A DNA stretch of 64,000 bases from CAWHHZ01 sp963829355 (GTDB lineage: Bacteria; Acidobacteriota; Thermoanaerobaculia; Gp7-AA8; JAHWKK01): the NCBI GenBank assembly GCA_963829355.1, contig CAWHHZ010000009.1, positions 124,001 to 188,000 of the forward strand, written 5' to 3'. Below, piece after piece: positions 16,121-25,612 of this stretch. Each line of letters begins with the position of its first letter. Within the stretch, counting starts at the first letter, position 1. The notes under the pieces were generated by a model that saw only the letters and a list, made by a program, of their open reading frames with translations, ran no database searches and was not told the DNA's origin. Both the position numbers and the translations under genes were made by a program.

Positions 16121-16276
16121 TGTCATCCTGAGCGCAGCGAAGGATCGGGTGCGTCCTGACTGTCGTGTACTTTCCGTCCTGAGAGTCGGGCCGTACGAGA
16201 TCCTTCGACCGTCCCTTCGGCTTCGCTCAGGGCAGGCCTCCTCCCGCTTCGCGGGATCCGGCGGCTCAGGATGACA
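16121..16276. repeat. inverted-repeat element, family A copy 2 (inverted orientation)
   Basis: This 156-bp element has the same TGTCATCCTGAGC-type ends as the copy at 14721 but lies in the opposite orientation. It sits between convergent genes (the DoxX-like gene and the ABC-F gene), where its hairpin could also stop transcription from both sides. Confidence 0.87.
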
Positions 16277-16351
16277 GCATTGTGCGGTCTGCGATCGGAA
16301 TGACGAGCGCTGGACTCACGACCAACGACTATCCAACATCCATCAACGCCC

Positions 16352-18146
16352 CTACCGCTTCTCTTCCAGCTCGGCCCAGCGGGCGTAGAGGCGTTCCACT
16401 TCGCTCTCAGCCTTCGCCAGCGCTTCGAAACGTTCATGGAGCTCCGCCGCGTTGGTTGCTACTGACGGGTCATGGGTGGCTGCCCTCGCCTGCTCGACCC
16501 TCGCCTCCGCATCGAGCAGCGTCTCTTCCATCGAATCCCACTCGCGCTGCTCGTGATAGGAAAGCTTTTTCGGCTTCGACGACGGACGATCCCTCTCCGG
16601 CGCCGGTTTCGTGGCCGGTGACTCAACCGTCCGGTCGGACTCCCACTGCGCATAGTCTGCATACGTGCGGGCTCCACCCTGGCCATCGAGGGCGAGGATC
16701 ATCGTGGAGATGCGATCGAGCATGTATCGATCGTGGGTGACGAGAACGAGGGCACCGGGAAAATCGCCGAGGGCTTCCTCGAGAACGTCGAGTGTCGGGA
16801 TGTCGAGGTCGTTCGTCGGCTCGTCGAGCACGAGGAGATCGGCTGGTTGCAGCATCAGGCGCGCGAGCACGACGCGGGCCTTCTCTCCCCCTGAGAGCCG
16901 TCCCACCGGCATCTCGAGCTGCTCGGGCCGAAAGAGAAATCGCTTCGCCCACGCTGCGACATGCAGCAGACGGTCGCGGAAGATCACCGAGTCGCTGTCT
17001 GGTGCCAGCGCCCGTTTCAGCGAGATGTTCGGATCGAGGCTTTCACGATTCTGCTCGAAGTAGACGATCCGCAAGGTGTCGGCTTTCTCGATCTCTCCCT
17101 CGTCCGGTTCCAGTTCACCGATCATCATTCTGAGCAGTGTCGTTTTTCCCGATCCGTTCGGTCCGAGAATCCCCAGCCGTGTTCCCGGTGAGAGAAGGAG
17201 ATCGAGGTCGCGGACGATCGGCCGGCTGCCGAGCGATTTGCCGAGCCCGTGACAGGCCCAGAGCCGCTTGGTCCTGCGCTCCGAGGCCGTGAAGTCGATC
17301 CCGGCGCTGGAGCCCGTTGTTCGTGAGCGGCTCTGCTCGAGGTCGTCCATCAGGCGCTCGGCATTCTGGATCCGGGCCTTCGACTTCCTCGTCCGAGCCT
17401 TTGCTCCCCGCCGAAGCCATTCGACCTCGCGGCGGACGAGATTGGCGAGAGTGTCCTGATACGCCGCCTGATTCCGGAGCAGCTCGTCCCGCTGTTCGAG
17501 GAGATCGGCGTAAGAGCCATTCACCTGCAGAAGTCCATCCGGATAGACACGGTTCAGCTCGATCATCCGGCGTGCAATGGTCTCGAGAAAGTAGCGATCG
17601 TGACTCACGACGATGAAGGCTTCCGGTTCGCTTTTGAGCAGGGATTCGAGCCACAGGATCGATTCGACGTCGAGATGGTTGGTCGGCTCGTCGAGCAGCA
17701 GGATCTCCGGCTCACGTGCGAGCTCGATGGCGATGGCCAACCGCTTCCTCCACCCCCCCGACAGGATCTCGGTTCTTTGCGTGCTGTCGGTAAAGCCAGC
17801 CTTTCCCAGAGCCTGCCCCACCCGCGCGACACGGTCGTACTCGTCGAGCGTCGGCGAGCTCGACCACCGCGGCATGGACGACCTCTTCCACTGTCATCCC
17901 CGGAGCGAAGACCGGATCCTGCGGGACATAGCCGACACGGACGCCCCGGCGTACGGAACGGGTTCCGGAATCGGGGGCGTCCTCTCCGGCGAGAATCCTC
18001 AGAAGCGTCGATTTACCCGAACCGTTCGGTCCGATCAGTCCGACGTGATCGCCTTCGTTGAGCGTGAAGCTGAGATCCTCGAATACTGGCCGGGAGCCGA
18101 AAGCCCTCGTGATTCGCTCACATGTCAGTAATACGTCTGAAGCCAT
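16352..18146 (-). pseudogene. ABC-F family ATPase (Uup/EttA-like), interrupted by a frameshift
   Basis: Two overlapping frames together encode one ABC-F protein of about 597 residues with two ATPase domains and no membrane part. The first frame (from 18146) has Walker [15 protein letters not shown] and runs to about 17850. The second continues with [19 protein letters not shown], the first signature LSGGWRKR, the linker, the second Walker A (GPNGSGKTTLL), signature LSGGEKAR and a C-terminal coiled coil. The total length of 1795 bp is one base more than a multiple of three, so one extra base near 17848-17852 explains the break. ABC-F proteins act on ribosomes. All motifs are intact, so a sequencing error is as likely as true decay. 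Confidence 0.85.
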
Positions 18147-18212
18147 AAGTCTGCCGCTTATACCACGCCATCAACCCCGTACCTGGTACAACAGGCGGCC
18201 GCTGCTGCCGAA

Positions 18213-18452
18213 TCACCGGTCAGGCGAACGATCGCGCTCCCAGGTCTCCAGGGCTTCCCTGGCGCTCCGGTCCGTGAGTCGCCGCCGCGAGAGGATCATT
18301 GCGATGAGATCTGCGATCCCCCACCCGACAAAGCAGGTGATCGAGAGAATGAAAAACTCGATTGGCCGCGACAGGTCGAGCAGTACAAAAAGCAAAACCG
18401 GAACGACCACGCCCATGGCGATCGTTCCGGTCACGAGTCTGATTCCCGTCAT
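18213..18452 (-). CDS. small hypothetical membrane protein
   Basis: This 79-residue protein has two hydrophobic helices (about residues 8-25 and 32-52) and a charged C-terminus (RRRLTDRSAREALETW). It belongs to no family I recognise. It starts 10 bases after the lytic transglycosylase gene and ends 66 bases before the ABC-F gene, so it may be co-transcribed with both. Confidence 0.55.
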   Translation of the reverse strand: MTGIRLVTGTIAMGVVVPVLLFVLLDLSRPIEFFILSITCFVGWGIADLIAMILSRRRLTDRSAREALETWERDRSPDR

Positions 18453-18462
18453 TCTGCGTAGT

Positions 18463-19282
18463 TTAACGCGTCAAGGCCGTATCCAGTTGCGATACCAGGA
18501 CGGGGTTGGTCTCCTCGACCAGTTCTGCAACCTTGCCCGCGACCTTGTCTTCGTACTCCTCACGGTAGTCCGAGACCTTGTCGACGTACTGACGGGTCTC
18601 CCTGAAGGGAGGCACTCCGCCATACTTCTTCACGTTTCCTTCGCCACCGTTATACGCGGCAAGGATCAATTCCGGATCATCCCCGAAGCGCTCCTGGAGG
18701 TACGCCAGGTACTTCACTCCGGCCTTCACATTCTGAGCAGGGTCGTAAAGGTTCTTGGCGCCCATCCATTTGCCCAGTTCGCGGCATCAGCTGCATCAGA
18801 CCCATCGCTCCTACAGGCGACTTTGCAGTCGGCTTGAAGCGCGACTCCTGATGAACCACTGCAGCGACCAGCTCAGGATCGATGTCATTCTTCAGAGCCT
18901 CCCGATAGATGAGATCACCGAAAGGAACTTCCGTGCTGAAGAACTCCTCCTTCGCCTGCTCCGACAGAAGAGCAATCTGCTCCTCGGCTTCGCCCGGAGA
19001 GAGTGAAGGGATGAGGTTCTCCGCGGCTGCTTCTACACCCGTAGCAACACCGCCCACGATCTCGGACACCGGTCCGGGCCCCGTGTCGGCAGTCCGGTTG
19101 GCCTTCAGTGGCAAGCCTGCGCCACCGATCGCCAGGGACGCACCGAGGATGAGGGTGCCGTAGCGTTTTCTAAGAGACTTGAGCCGTTTCCCCCGGAGGC
19201 GCGATGCCTCCTGGGTCAGCCGTGACTTCGGCGGCCGGTCCAGAAACCTGTGCCTGAACTTGTGTTCGAGGTTATCGTTCAT
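18463..19282 (-). pseudogene. lytic transglycosylase (SLT/GH23), interrupted by a frameshift
   Basis: The first frame, from ATG 19282 (AAGGG seven bases upstream), encodes a basic N-terminus and a membrane anchor (TLILGASLAIGGAG). It then encodes the catalytic part AAVVHQESRFKPTAKSPVGA with the active-site Glu, and MGLMQLMPRTGQ. A second frame continues with WMGAKNLYDPAQNVKAG, LILAAYNGGEGNV and the rest of the domain. The full 820 bp is one base over a multiple of three; removing one A from the CAAATGG near 18764-18770 restores the frame exactly. The enzyme cleaves peptidoglycan glycan strands. The single-base defect may be an assembly error. Confidence 0.85.
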
Positions 19283-19430
19283 CGCGTGCCCTTCATTTCG
19301 GTCATTCATGATTACTAAATAACACTGCAACCATGATTCCAAAGACGCGATACGTGGAGGGATTAATTCCGCTCGAACACGAGGGAAGCCGGGAATAAAT
19401 CAGGAGTATGGGTGCAAACGGATATTATAG

Positions 19431-20219
19431 TTATTTCGATATCCGAGAGAGCGGCAGGCGCAACGTGAAGCGGGAGCCTCTGCCTTCGTCCGACTCCACT
19501 TCAATCGCGCCATCATGGCTCTCGGCGATCCTTCTGGCGAGATAGAGGCCACACCCGGAACCGGCCCCACTCTTCTTGTCGAGCCGGAGGCCGGCCTCGA
19601 AGATCTGCTCGTGATACTGGGGATCGATACCGATTCCCTCGTCGTTGACCGTAACGCGCAGAGCTTCGTCGTCCACGACGTGCGAGATCGTCACCTTGGA
19701 GCTTTCGGCATCTTCACGGGAGTATTCGACGGCGTTGGAGATCAACGCCCGGAAGAGCTCCCGCAACTTCTCGGCATCAGCCTCGACAGTCGGCAGCCCC
19801 TCCTCGATCTCGATCTCCACACCCTTTTCCTCTGCCCGGTAGTTGAGCTTGAGGCGGACCTGCTCGACCACCTCATCGAGGTCCACTTCGGTGTAGCGAT
19901 TCGGCTCAGCGAGAAGTTTCACGGTGCGGCTGAAGCCGTCGAGTGTCGACTTCATCTGACCCACACCGTTCCGGATTCTCTGGAGGAAGTCTCTTCCTTC
20001 CTCATCGAGCGACTCCCCGTAGTCCGAGAGCAGAAGCTCGCTGAAGCCGTCGATGCTGAAGATCGGGGATTTGAGATCGTGTGAAAGCAGACGAAACAGC
20101 CGAATCATCTCTTCCACACTGAGAACCGTGCCACTCTGCATAGTCGTATCCTGGCCCGCCAGTCCGGGCAGCCGAGCCTTCTGCAAGACCTCAACCACCT
20201 TCAAAAACCCACGGCTCAT
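19431..20219 (-). CDS. cytoplasmic histidine kinase without sensor domain
   Basis: This 262-residue soluble protein has a dimerisation/phospho-acceptor segment (RLLSHDLKSPIFSIDGF, His about 47) and a complete HATPase domain (N box LISNAVEYS, G1 NDEGIGID, G2 GSGCGLYLARRIAES). No membrane segment or sensing domain is visible apart from about 30 N-terminal residues, so the input is unknown. AGGAAA directly before ATG 20219 supports that start, giving a 29-base overlap with the nucleotidyltransferase gene and tight coupling to the glycolytic row. No response regulator gene is adjacent. Confidence 0.87.
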   Translation of the reverse strand: MSRGFLKVVEVLQKARLPGLAGQDTTMQSGTVLSVEEMIRLFRLLSHDLKSPIFSIDGFSELLLSDYGESLDEEGRDFLQRIRNGVGQMKSTLDGFSRTVKLLAEPNRYTEVDLDEVVEQVRLKLNYRAEEKGVEIEIEEGLPTVEADAEKLRELFRALISNAVEYSREDAESSKVTISHVVDDEALRVTVNDEGIGIDPQYHEQIFEAGLRLDKKSGAGSGCGLYLARRIAESHDGAIEVESDEGRGSRFTLRLPLSRISK

Positions 20220-21243
20220 TTTCCTGAACCGGTCGTATCACCCAGTCGCCCTTTCGACTCGTGAGGTCGCCGTAGTCCACTCCCTCCATGGCTGGAGCGA
20301 TCAGAACATTCGAGACCTGCGCCCGCCTGGGGAGCGTGACCCCGTGCGCCACGATCGATCGCGACACGGAGCTGTCCGGCCCCACCACGACGTCATCCCA
20401 CAGGACAGATCGATCGACGGCGGCCCCGGAGGCGATGCGGGTACGCGCCCCGACGACCGACGACATCGTGCTGCCCTCCGTCTCGGATGACCGGTGGTGC
20501 AACGAGCCATCAGCGAGGACGCTCCCGGCCGGGGCTTCGATCAGGCCCTCTCGCACGGCACCGAGGAGTCCCCTGGTCGCTTCCATATAGCGTGCGGGGG
20601 TCCCTACATCGAACCACAGGCCATCCCGGACATAGCCACCGACCTTCGGAGTGCCCCTATTCACCGCGGGCATGTAGACGTCCTCGGTCAATCCGGAGAA
20701 GGCCCGATCCGGAAGAAGATCCACGAGCTGGGGGCTCACCGCGTGAGCGCCCGCGAACATCAGAGGTTCTCCGGTCCCTTCGCCGAATCCCGTGATCAGG
20801 CCCTCGTCGAGCCAGACCGTCGTGAACGATTCACCCTCGGGAGGGTGCCGCAACAGAAGAGATGCGAGCGCATCCTTCTTTCTCCTCGTTTCGACGAGCT
20901 CGTGGAAGGGGGGCCATTGAATGGTGTCGCCATTCATCAACACGAAGTCCTCGTGAAGGAGATGCCGGACCTGCCTCAGCGCACCGCCCGTCCCGAGAAT
21001 CTCATCCTCGTGGGAGAGCTCAAAGGATGCACGCGAGGCGAACTCCTCGTCGAGATACTTGCGGATGGCATCGGGAAGATGATGGAGATTCACAATCAAC
21101 TCGTTGACGTCCACGGCGAGGCATGCTTCCACGGCCCACCCGAGAAGCGGCCGGTTGAGAACGGGAATCATCGGCTTGGGGAGAGTATGAGTCACGGGCC
21201 GGAACCGTGTACCGAAGCCCGCTGCCAGGATCATCCCCCTCAT
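20191..21243 (-). CDS. sugar-1-phosphate nucleotidyltransferase
   Basis: This 350-residue protein has an N-terminal nucleotidyltransferase domain (LAAGFGTRFRPVTHTLPKP pyrophosphorylase signature, EILGTGGALRQ and MNGDTI with the metal-binding Asp). A C-terminal region of about 110 residues has repeated hydrophobic hexapeptide-like turns (for example DDVVVGPDSSVSRSIV), as in left-handed beta-helix domains. It makes a nucleotide-activated sugar; MurU, mannose-1-P guanylyltransferase and glucose-1-P types cannot be told apart by eye. The ATG overlaps the downstream end of the CYTH gene by 4 bases. Confidence 0.88.
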   Translation of the reverse strand: MRGMILAAGFGTRFRPVTHTLPKPMIPVLNRPLLGWAVEACLAVDVNELIVNLHHLPDAIRKYLDEEFASRASFELSHEDEILGTGGALRQVRHLLHEDFVLMNGDTIQWPPFHELVETRRKKDALASLLLRHPPEGESFTTVWLDEGLITGFGEGTGEPLMFAGAHAVSPQLVDLLPDRAFSGLTEDVYMPAVNRGTPKVGGYVRDGLWFDVGTPARYMEATRGLLGAVREGLIEAPAGSVLADGSLHHRSSETEGSTMSSVVGARTRIASGAAVDRSVLWDDVVVGPDSSVSRSIVAHGVTLPRRAQVSNVLIAPAMEGVDYGDLTSRKGDWVIRPVQENEPWVFEGG

Positions 21244-21806
21244 GCGCCCGGAAGCTCCTCGGGAGAGAAGACCATATTCTCGGGAAGATCCGCCCGCACC
21301 CTTCTCTCTCGCTTGTAAAGATCGACGTAGCTCGCGCGGATCGCGTTTGCCATCTCGAGCGAGAGCTCTTCCGCAATCGTGGCGATCTCGTTCTCAGCGC
21401 CTTCGATCTCCAGGTAATCGCCGATCGGTGTCCGATCGAGCACCACCTCCGAGTCTCTCAGCTTCCACACCTCCCTCATCTTCTGATAGCGGAACGTGGG
21501 CCGGTATCCGAGCGAATCAAACAGCGAGATCGCACGATCGAAGCTCTCGATCCCGGTCTGGACCTCGTCACGCGATTTGAACCCACTGTTGAACGACACC
21601 GGGCCCTTGAAGGTGACGATCGTGTAGCGGCCGAACTGCCGCACTCGAAGCAGAGCGCCCCGCGTCTTGAGCTCACCCCTGCGGTCCAGAATGATGTTGT
21701 CCTCGAACGTCTCAGGATAGAGTTGCTCTGCGCGCAGCTCCTCGAGCCTCGCCACGATCCTGCGGCGGTTATCGAGCTGAAACTTCGCCTCGATCTCTCT
21801 CGGCAT
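21240..21806 (-). CDS. CYTH-domain protein (CyaB/class IV adenylate cyclase-like)
   Basis: This 188-residue protein opens with the CYTH signature EIEAK (ExExK) and has further conserved elements: RVRQFG, TFKGP, a basic patch RYQKMREVW, LDRTPIGDYLEIEG and C-terminal SYVDLY. CYTH proteins bind triphosphates with Mg2+ in a tunnel fold; functions include thiamine triphosphatase, polyphosphatase and adenylate cyclase. The exact activity cannot be read from sequence. It overlaps pgk (TGATG) upstream and the nucleotidyltransferase downstream. Confidence 0.9.
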   Translation of the reverse strand: MPREIEAKFQLDNRRRIVARLEELRAEQLYPETFEDNIILDRRGELKTRGALLRVRQFGRYTIVTFKGPVSFNSGFKSRDEVQTGIESFDRAISLFDSLGYRPTFRYQKMREVWKLRDSEVVLDRTPIGDYLEIEGAENEIATIAEELSLEMANAIRASYVDLYKRERRVRADLPENMVFSPEELPGA

Positions 21807-23002
21807 CAGCTCCGCTTCCTCAGAACCTCGACTCCGGGGAGCTCCGCGCCTGATATGAACTCGAGCGATGCCCCTCCGCCCGTGGAGATGTGGGTGACTC
21901 GGTCGGCGAACCCCGAAGCATTGACGGCCTCGACCGACTCACCACCACCGACGATCGTGAGCCCTTCACTCTTCCCGAGTGCCTCGGCGACCTTCATCGT
22001 ACCGCTTGCGAATGCTTCCTTCTCGAACACGCCCATCGGCCCGTTCCAGAAGATCGTCTTCGCCTCCCCCATCCGACGGGCGTAGCTCTCGGCCGTCGAT
22101 GATCCGATATCCACGGCCATGGCAGACTGAGGAACGCCGTCGTCGACCGGTACCGTCCGCACCGATGTGGGATTGTCGACGGAGTCGGTGATGACCAGAT
22201 CGACGGGCAGCTCGATGCTGTCCTTCCCGTGCTCCATGAGGCGCACGGCAAGATCGATCGAGTCCCGATCGACGAGCGAGGAGCCCATTTCGATTCCCCG
22301 CGCAGCCAGAAACGTGTTCGCCATCCCGCCGCCGATGAGCACATGATCCGCCACATTGATCATCGCCTCGAGCGGCTCGATCTTGCCTTTAATTTTCGCC
22401 CCGCCAAGAATCGCCACGAACGGTCGCGCCGAATCGTCGACATTCACGACCTTCTGCAGGAACTCGATCTCCCGGGCGAGCAGCAGCCCCGCGGCCGAGC
22501 GCTCCGGGCCGAATCGTCTCGGCAGGGCGTCGATCGATGCGTGAGCACGGTGGGATGCGCCGAAGGCATCATTGACGTAGAAGTCGGCCAGCTTCGCGAG
22601 CTCCGCCGCGAATGTCTCGTCGTTGGCTTCCTCTCCGGCGTGGAACCTGAGATTCTCTACCAGCAGAATCCCGCCCGGTCCGAGCTGCTTCGAGGATTCC
22701 ACTGCTTCCTCACCCACGCAGTCGGACGCCCAGGCGATCTCTCTTCCGGTCAGCTCGGCGAGCTTGTCGCGCACAGGCCGGAGTGACATGTCCGAAACGA
22801 CCTTCCCCTTTGGACGCCCGAAATGACTCGCGATCACGATCCGGCAGCCTCTCTCACGAAGAAGGTCGATCGTGGGCAGAGTGCGTTCGATACGGGTCGC
22901 GTCAGTGATGACGCCGTCCTCGATCGGGACATTGAAGTCGGCTCGAAGGAAAACCCGCTTCCCCTCGAGCTCGCATTGGTCAATCGTTCGAAGCTCGATC
23001 AT
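21806..23002 (-). CDS. pgk: phosphoglycerate kinase
   Basis: This 398-residue protein has the usual length for the glycolytic enzyme that makes ATP from 1,3-bisphosphoglycerate. Signatures present are RVFLRADFNVP, SHFGRPKGK, ENLRFHAGEEAND, AILGGAKIKGK, the NGPMGVFE loop and TIVGGGESVEAV. It follows gap by 115 bp, the normal gap-pgk order, and overlaps the CYTH gene start by 1 base. Confidence 0.98.
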   Translation of the reverse strand: MIELRTIDQCELEGKRVFLRADFNVPIEDGVITDATRIERTLPTIDLLRERGCRIVIASHFGRPKGKVVSDMSLRPVRDKLAELTGREIAWASDCVGEEAVESSKQLGPGGILLVENLRFHAGEEANDETFAAELAKLADFYVNDAFGASHRAHASIDALPRRFGPERSAAGLLLAREIEFLQKVVNVDDSARPFVAILGGAKIKGKIEPLEAMINVADHVLIGGGMANTFLAARGIEMGSSLVDRDSIDLAVRLMEHGKDSIELPVDLVITDSVDNPTSVRTVPVDDGVPQSAMAVDIGSSTAESYARRMGEAKTIFWNGPMGVFEKEAFASGTMKVAEALGKSEGLTIVGGGESVEAVNASGFADRVTHISTGGGASLEFISGAELPGVEVLRKRS

Positions 23003-23117
23003 TCAGTGGTGCTCCTTTGAATGGATACGGGACGGCCGTCTGATCGTGAGCGCGTCCATCCGGTTGTACGAAGAAGTCTGCTCGGGGACTCGCTCGCCGG
23101 CGAATCCCCGATTTCGC

Positions 23118-24149
23118 TCAGGAAACGTCCGCGGTCATCTCGCGCCGCTTCTTCGCGAGGTAGACGGCGATGTCGACCATACGATTCGAATACCCATACT
23201 CATTGTCGTACCAGGCCAGGACCTTGTGCATGTGCGGATCGATCGATCTCGTGAAGGGAATGTCGACGATTGCCGAGTGAGTGTTGTTGTTGAAGTCCAC
23301 CGACACGAGCTCCTCCTGGCTGCAAGCGAGGATCCTGTCGAGCTTCCCTCCGGATGCGGAGAGCAGCGTCTGGTTGATCTCGTCGACGGTCGTCGCCTTC
23401 TCGGTGTTGAACGTCAGATCGACGAGCGAAACATTCGGAGTGGGAACCCGCAGCGAGATCCCGTCGAGCTTTCCTGCAAGAGCCGGAAGAACGAGCCCGA
23501 CGGCTTTCGCAGCGCCCGTGCTCGTGGGGATGATCGACATGGCCGCAGCACGCCCGCGACGGGGATCCTTCTTGTGCGGCAGATCGAGAATGACCTGATC
23601 GTTCGTGTACGAATGGATCGTGGTCATGATTCCACGAGTGATCCCGAACGCCTCGTGAAGAACCTTCGCCACGGGAGCCAGACAATTCGTCGTGCACGAA
23701 GCATTCGAGATGACCTGATGCTTCGCCGGGTCGAGCTCCTCTTCATTGGCGCCCATGCAAACGGTGATGTCGGCATTCTTTCCGGGAGCGGAGATGATGA
23801 CGTTCTCGACACCATCCCTCAGGTGAAGCGCTGCCTTCTCACGTGACGTGAACCTGCCGGTCGACTCGATCACGATATCCGCGTTCTGACTTCCCCAGGG
23901 AATCTCGGCGGGGTCCGGAGATGAGAAGATGCGGATCTTTTTGCCGTCGAGGATCAGGTCCTCGCCTTCCCAGGAGACCTCGTGCTGGAGTGTTCCATGT
24001 ACCGAGTCATACTTGAGCAGGTACGCGAGCGTCTCGGCATCCGCGAGATCGTTCACTGCCACGAACTCGACGTCCGCCCCCGTCTGCAGGGCCGCTCGAA
24101 TGATGTTGCGTCCGATCCGGCCAAATCCGTTGATTCCGATCCTTACCAT
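23118..24149 (-). CDS. gap: type I glyceraldehyde-3-phosphate dehydrogenase
   Basis: This 343-residue enzyme oxidises glyceraldehyde-3-phosphate with NAD(P)+. It shows the N-terminal VRIGINGFGRIGRN dinucleotide fold, the catalytic Cys in SNASCTTNCLAP, and the C-terminal WYDNEYGYSNR. A strong GGAGGT lies four bases before ATG 24149, so the frame's upstream extension to 24191 is rejected. It heads the gap-pgk-CYTH-nucleotidyltransferase-kinase row. Confidence 0.98.
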   Translation of the reverse strand: MVRIGINGFGRIGRNIIRAALQTGADVEFVAVNDLADAETLAYLLKYDSVHGTLQHEVSWEGEDLILDGKKIRIFSSPDPAEIPWGSQNADIVIESTGRFTSREKAALHLRDGVENVIISAPGKNADITVCMGANEEELDPAKHQVISNASCTTNCLAPVAKVLHEAFGITRGIMTTIHSYTNDQVILDLPHKKDPRRGRAAAMSIIPTSTGAAKAVGLVLPALAGKLDGISLRVPTPNVSLVDLTFNTEKATTVDEINQTLLSASGGKLDRILACSQEELVSVDFNNNTHSAIVDIPFTRSIDPHMHKVLAWYDNEYGYSNRMVDIAVYLAKKRREMTADVS

Positions 24150-24220
24150 TTGAACCTCCGTTCCACTGTCAAAGCGCTGCAAAATCGCCACCCGCCCATC
24201 CTGCTGCCGCCAGACGCGGA

Positions 24221-25612
24221 CTAGAGACCAACCACTGGCCTCCCATCGATATCGACGACTTCGGTCGAATGCCCGAGCTCCGACAGCCGGTCGAAAAGAT
24301 CCTTCGCTTCCCCCACCACGACGATCGTGGCGCTGTCCGGAGAGATATACCGCTCCGCGGCCCGCGCAGCATCGCTGCTCGTCACCTTCCGGATGTTCTC
24401 ACGGTAATGCTCGAAATAGTCGACAGGCAGCCCATAAAGCTCCATTTCCTGAACCCGGTTCGCGAGATTGTTCGCTGTCTCCACGGTCGCGGGAAACACA
24501 CCCATCAGGTAGTTCTTCGCATGCTCGAGCTCGTCCTCACCGATCTGCTCACGTCGGATCCGGTCGAGCTCCAGGAAGATCTCACTCACAGCCTCGGCCG
24601 TCACCTCACTCCTCACGGCCGTGCTGACGACGAAGGGGCCGGCATGCTTTCTGAAGATGAACGACGATCGCGCCCCGTACGTATAACCGTGCCGCTCTCT
24701 CAGATTGAGCATAATCCGGGAATTGAACACTTCGCCGAGCAGCGCGTTCATCACGACGATCGAGAAATAATCCTCGGTCGACCGCGCTACGCCGACGTGG
24801 CCGATCCGGATCTCCGACTGAACCGAGCCAGGCCGGTTGACGATGACGGTTCTCGCGCTTTCCGCACGCCGCGGTGTACCGGAGCCCGGAGGTGTTCCGG
24901 ACGAACCCTCCCACCCTCCGAAGAGCTTCTCGACCGCCTCGATCACCTGATCTGGGTCGATGTCTCCCGTGATGACGAGCGACACATTCGAAGGGACATA
25001 CGTGCTCCTGTAGAAGCCGGTGATGTCCTCGCGTCCGATCGAGCGCACGGTCGATTCCGTGCCGCTCAGCGGAGTGCCATAACGGATTCCTTCATAGAGC
25101 CGCCCGCTGAAATTACGTGCGGCGATGGAGGCGGGGTCATCACGTTGCTGAATGATGGAGGTGAGACGCTCTTCTCTCGCACGTTCGATCTCCCCCTCCT
25201 CGAAATCCGGATGCAGAAGAACGTCCCGGACGATCTCCAGTCCGCGATCCAGATTTCTCGAGAGAACATCGAGAGCGACATACGACGCATCCCAGTCGGC
25301 GCCGGCACCGAGAAACGCCCCGAGCCGAGCCACGTCCTCGGCAATCTCGAGTGAGCCACGCCCCGCGGCGCCCTCCTCGAGAAGTCCCGCCGTCATTGCG
25401 GCAAGACCAGCGCGATCGGTCGGCTCTGCACCCGCGCCCGAGTGAACCACGGCGCGAACCGAGGCGAGAGGGGCGCTGCTGTGTCGCGCGGCGATCACAC
25501 GCAATCCATTGGAGAGTGTTCTGCGATGGAGCTCAGGGAACTTCCAGTCTCTCGGAGGAGCGGGGCTGGGCGGATCGGACCTCCAGCTCGTGGGGATCGA
25601 ACCGTCACTCAT
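24221..25612 (-). CDS. M16 peptidase, non-catalytic (beta) subunit
   Basis: This 463-residue inverzincin-fold protein lacks HxxEH: the corresponding position reads RAGLAAMTAGLLEEG. It keeps the C-terminal domain and the RHGYTYGARS segment with the Arg/Tyr pair that completes the active site of the partner subunit. Its gene overlaps that of the catalytic subunit (ATGA at 25609-25612), matching known heterodimeric bacterial M16B peptidases. Substrates are unknown; peptides in the periplasm or cytosol are likely. No clear signal peptide is seen. Confidence 0.9.
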   Translation of the reverse strand: MSDGSIPTSWRSDPPSPAPPRDWKFPELHRRTLSNGLRVIAARHSSAPLASVRAVVHSGAGAEPTDRAGLAAMTAGLLEEGAAGRGSLEIAEDVARLGAFLGAGADWDASYVALDVLSRNLDRGLEIVRDVLLHPDFEEGEIERAREERLTSIIQQRDDPASIAARNFSGRLYEGIRYGTPLSGTESTVRSIGREDITGFYRSTYVPSNVSLVITGDIDPDQVIEAVEKLFGGWEGSSGTPPGSGTPRRAESARTVIVNRPGSVQSEIRIGHVGVARSTEDYFSIVVMNALLGEVFNSRIMLNLRERHGYTYGARSSFIFRKHAGPFVVSTAVRSEVTAEAVSEIFLELDRIRREQIGEDELEHAKNYLMGVFPATVETANNLANRVQEMELYGLPVDYFEHYRENIRKVTSSDAARAAERYISPDSATIVVVGEAKDLFDRLSELGHSTEVVDIDGRPVVGL

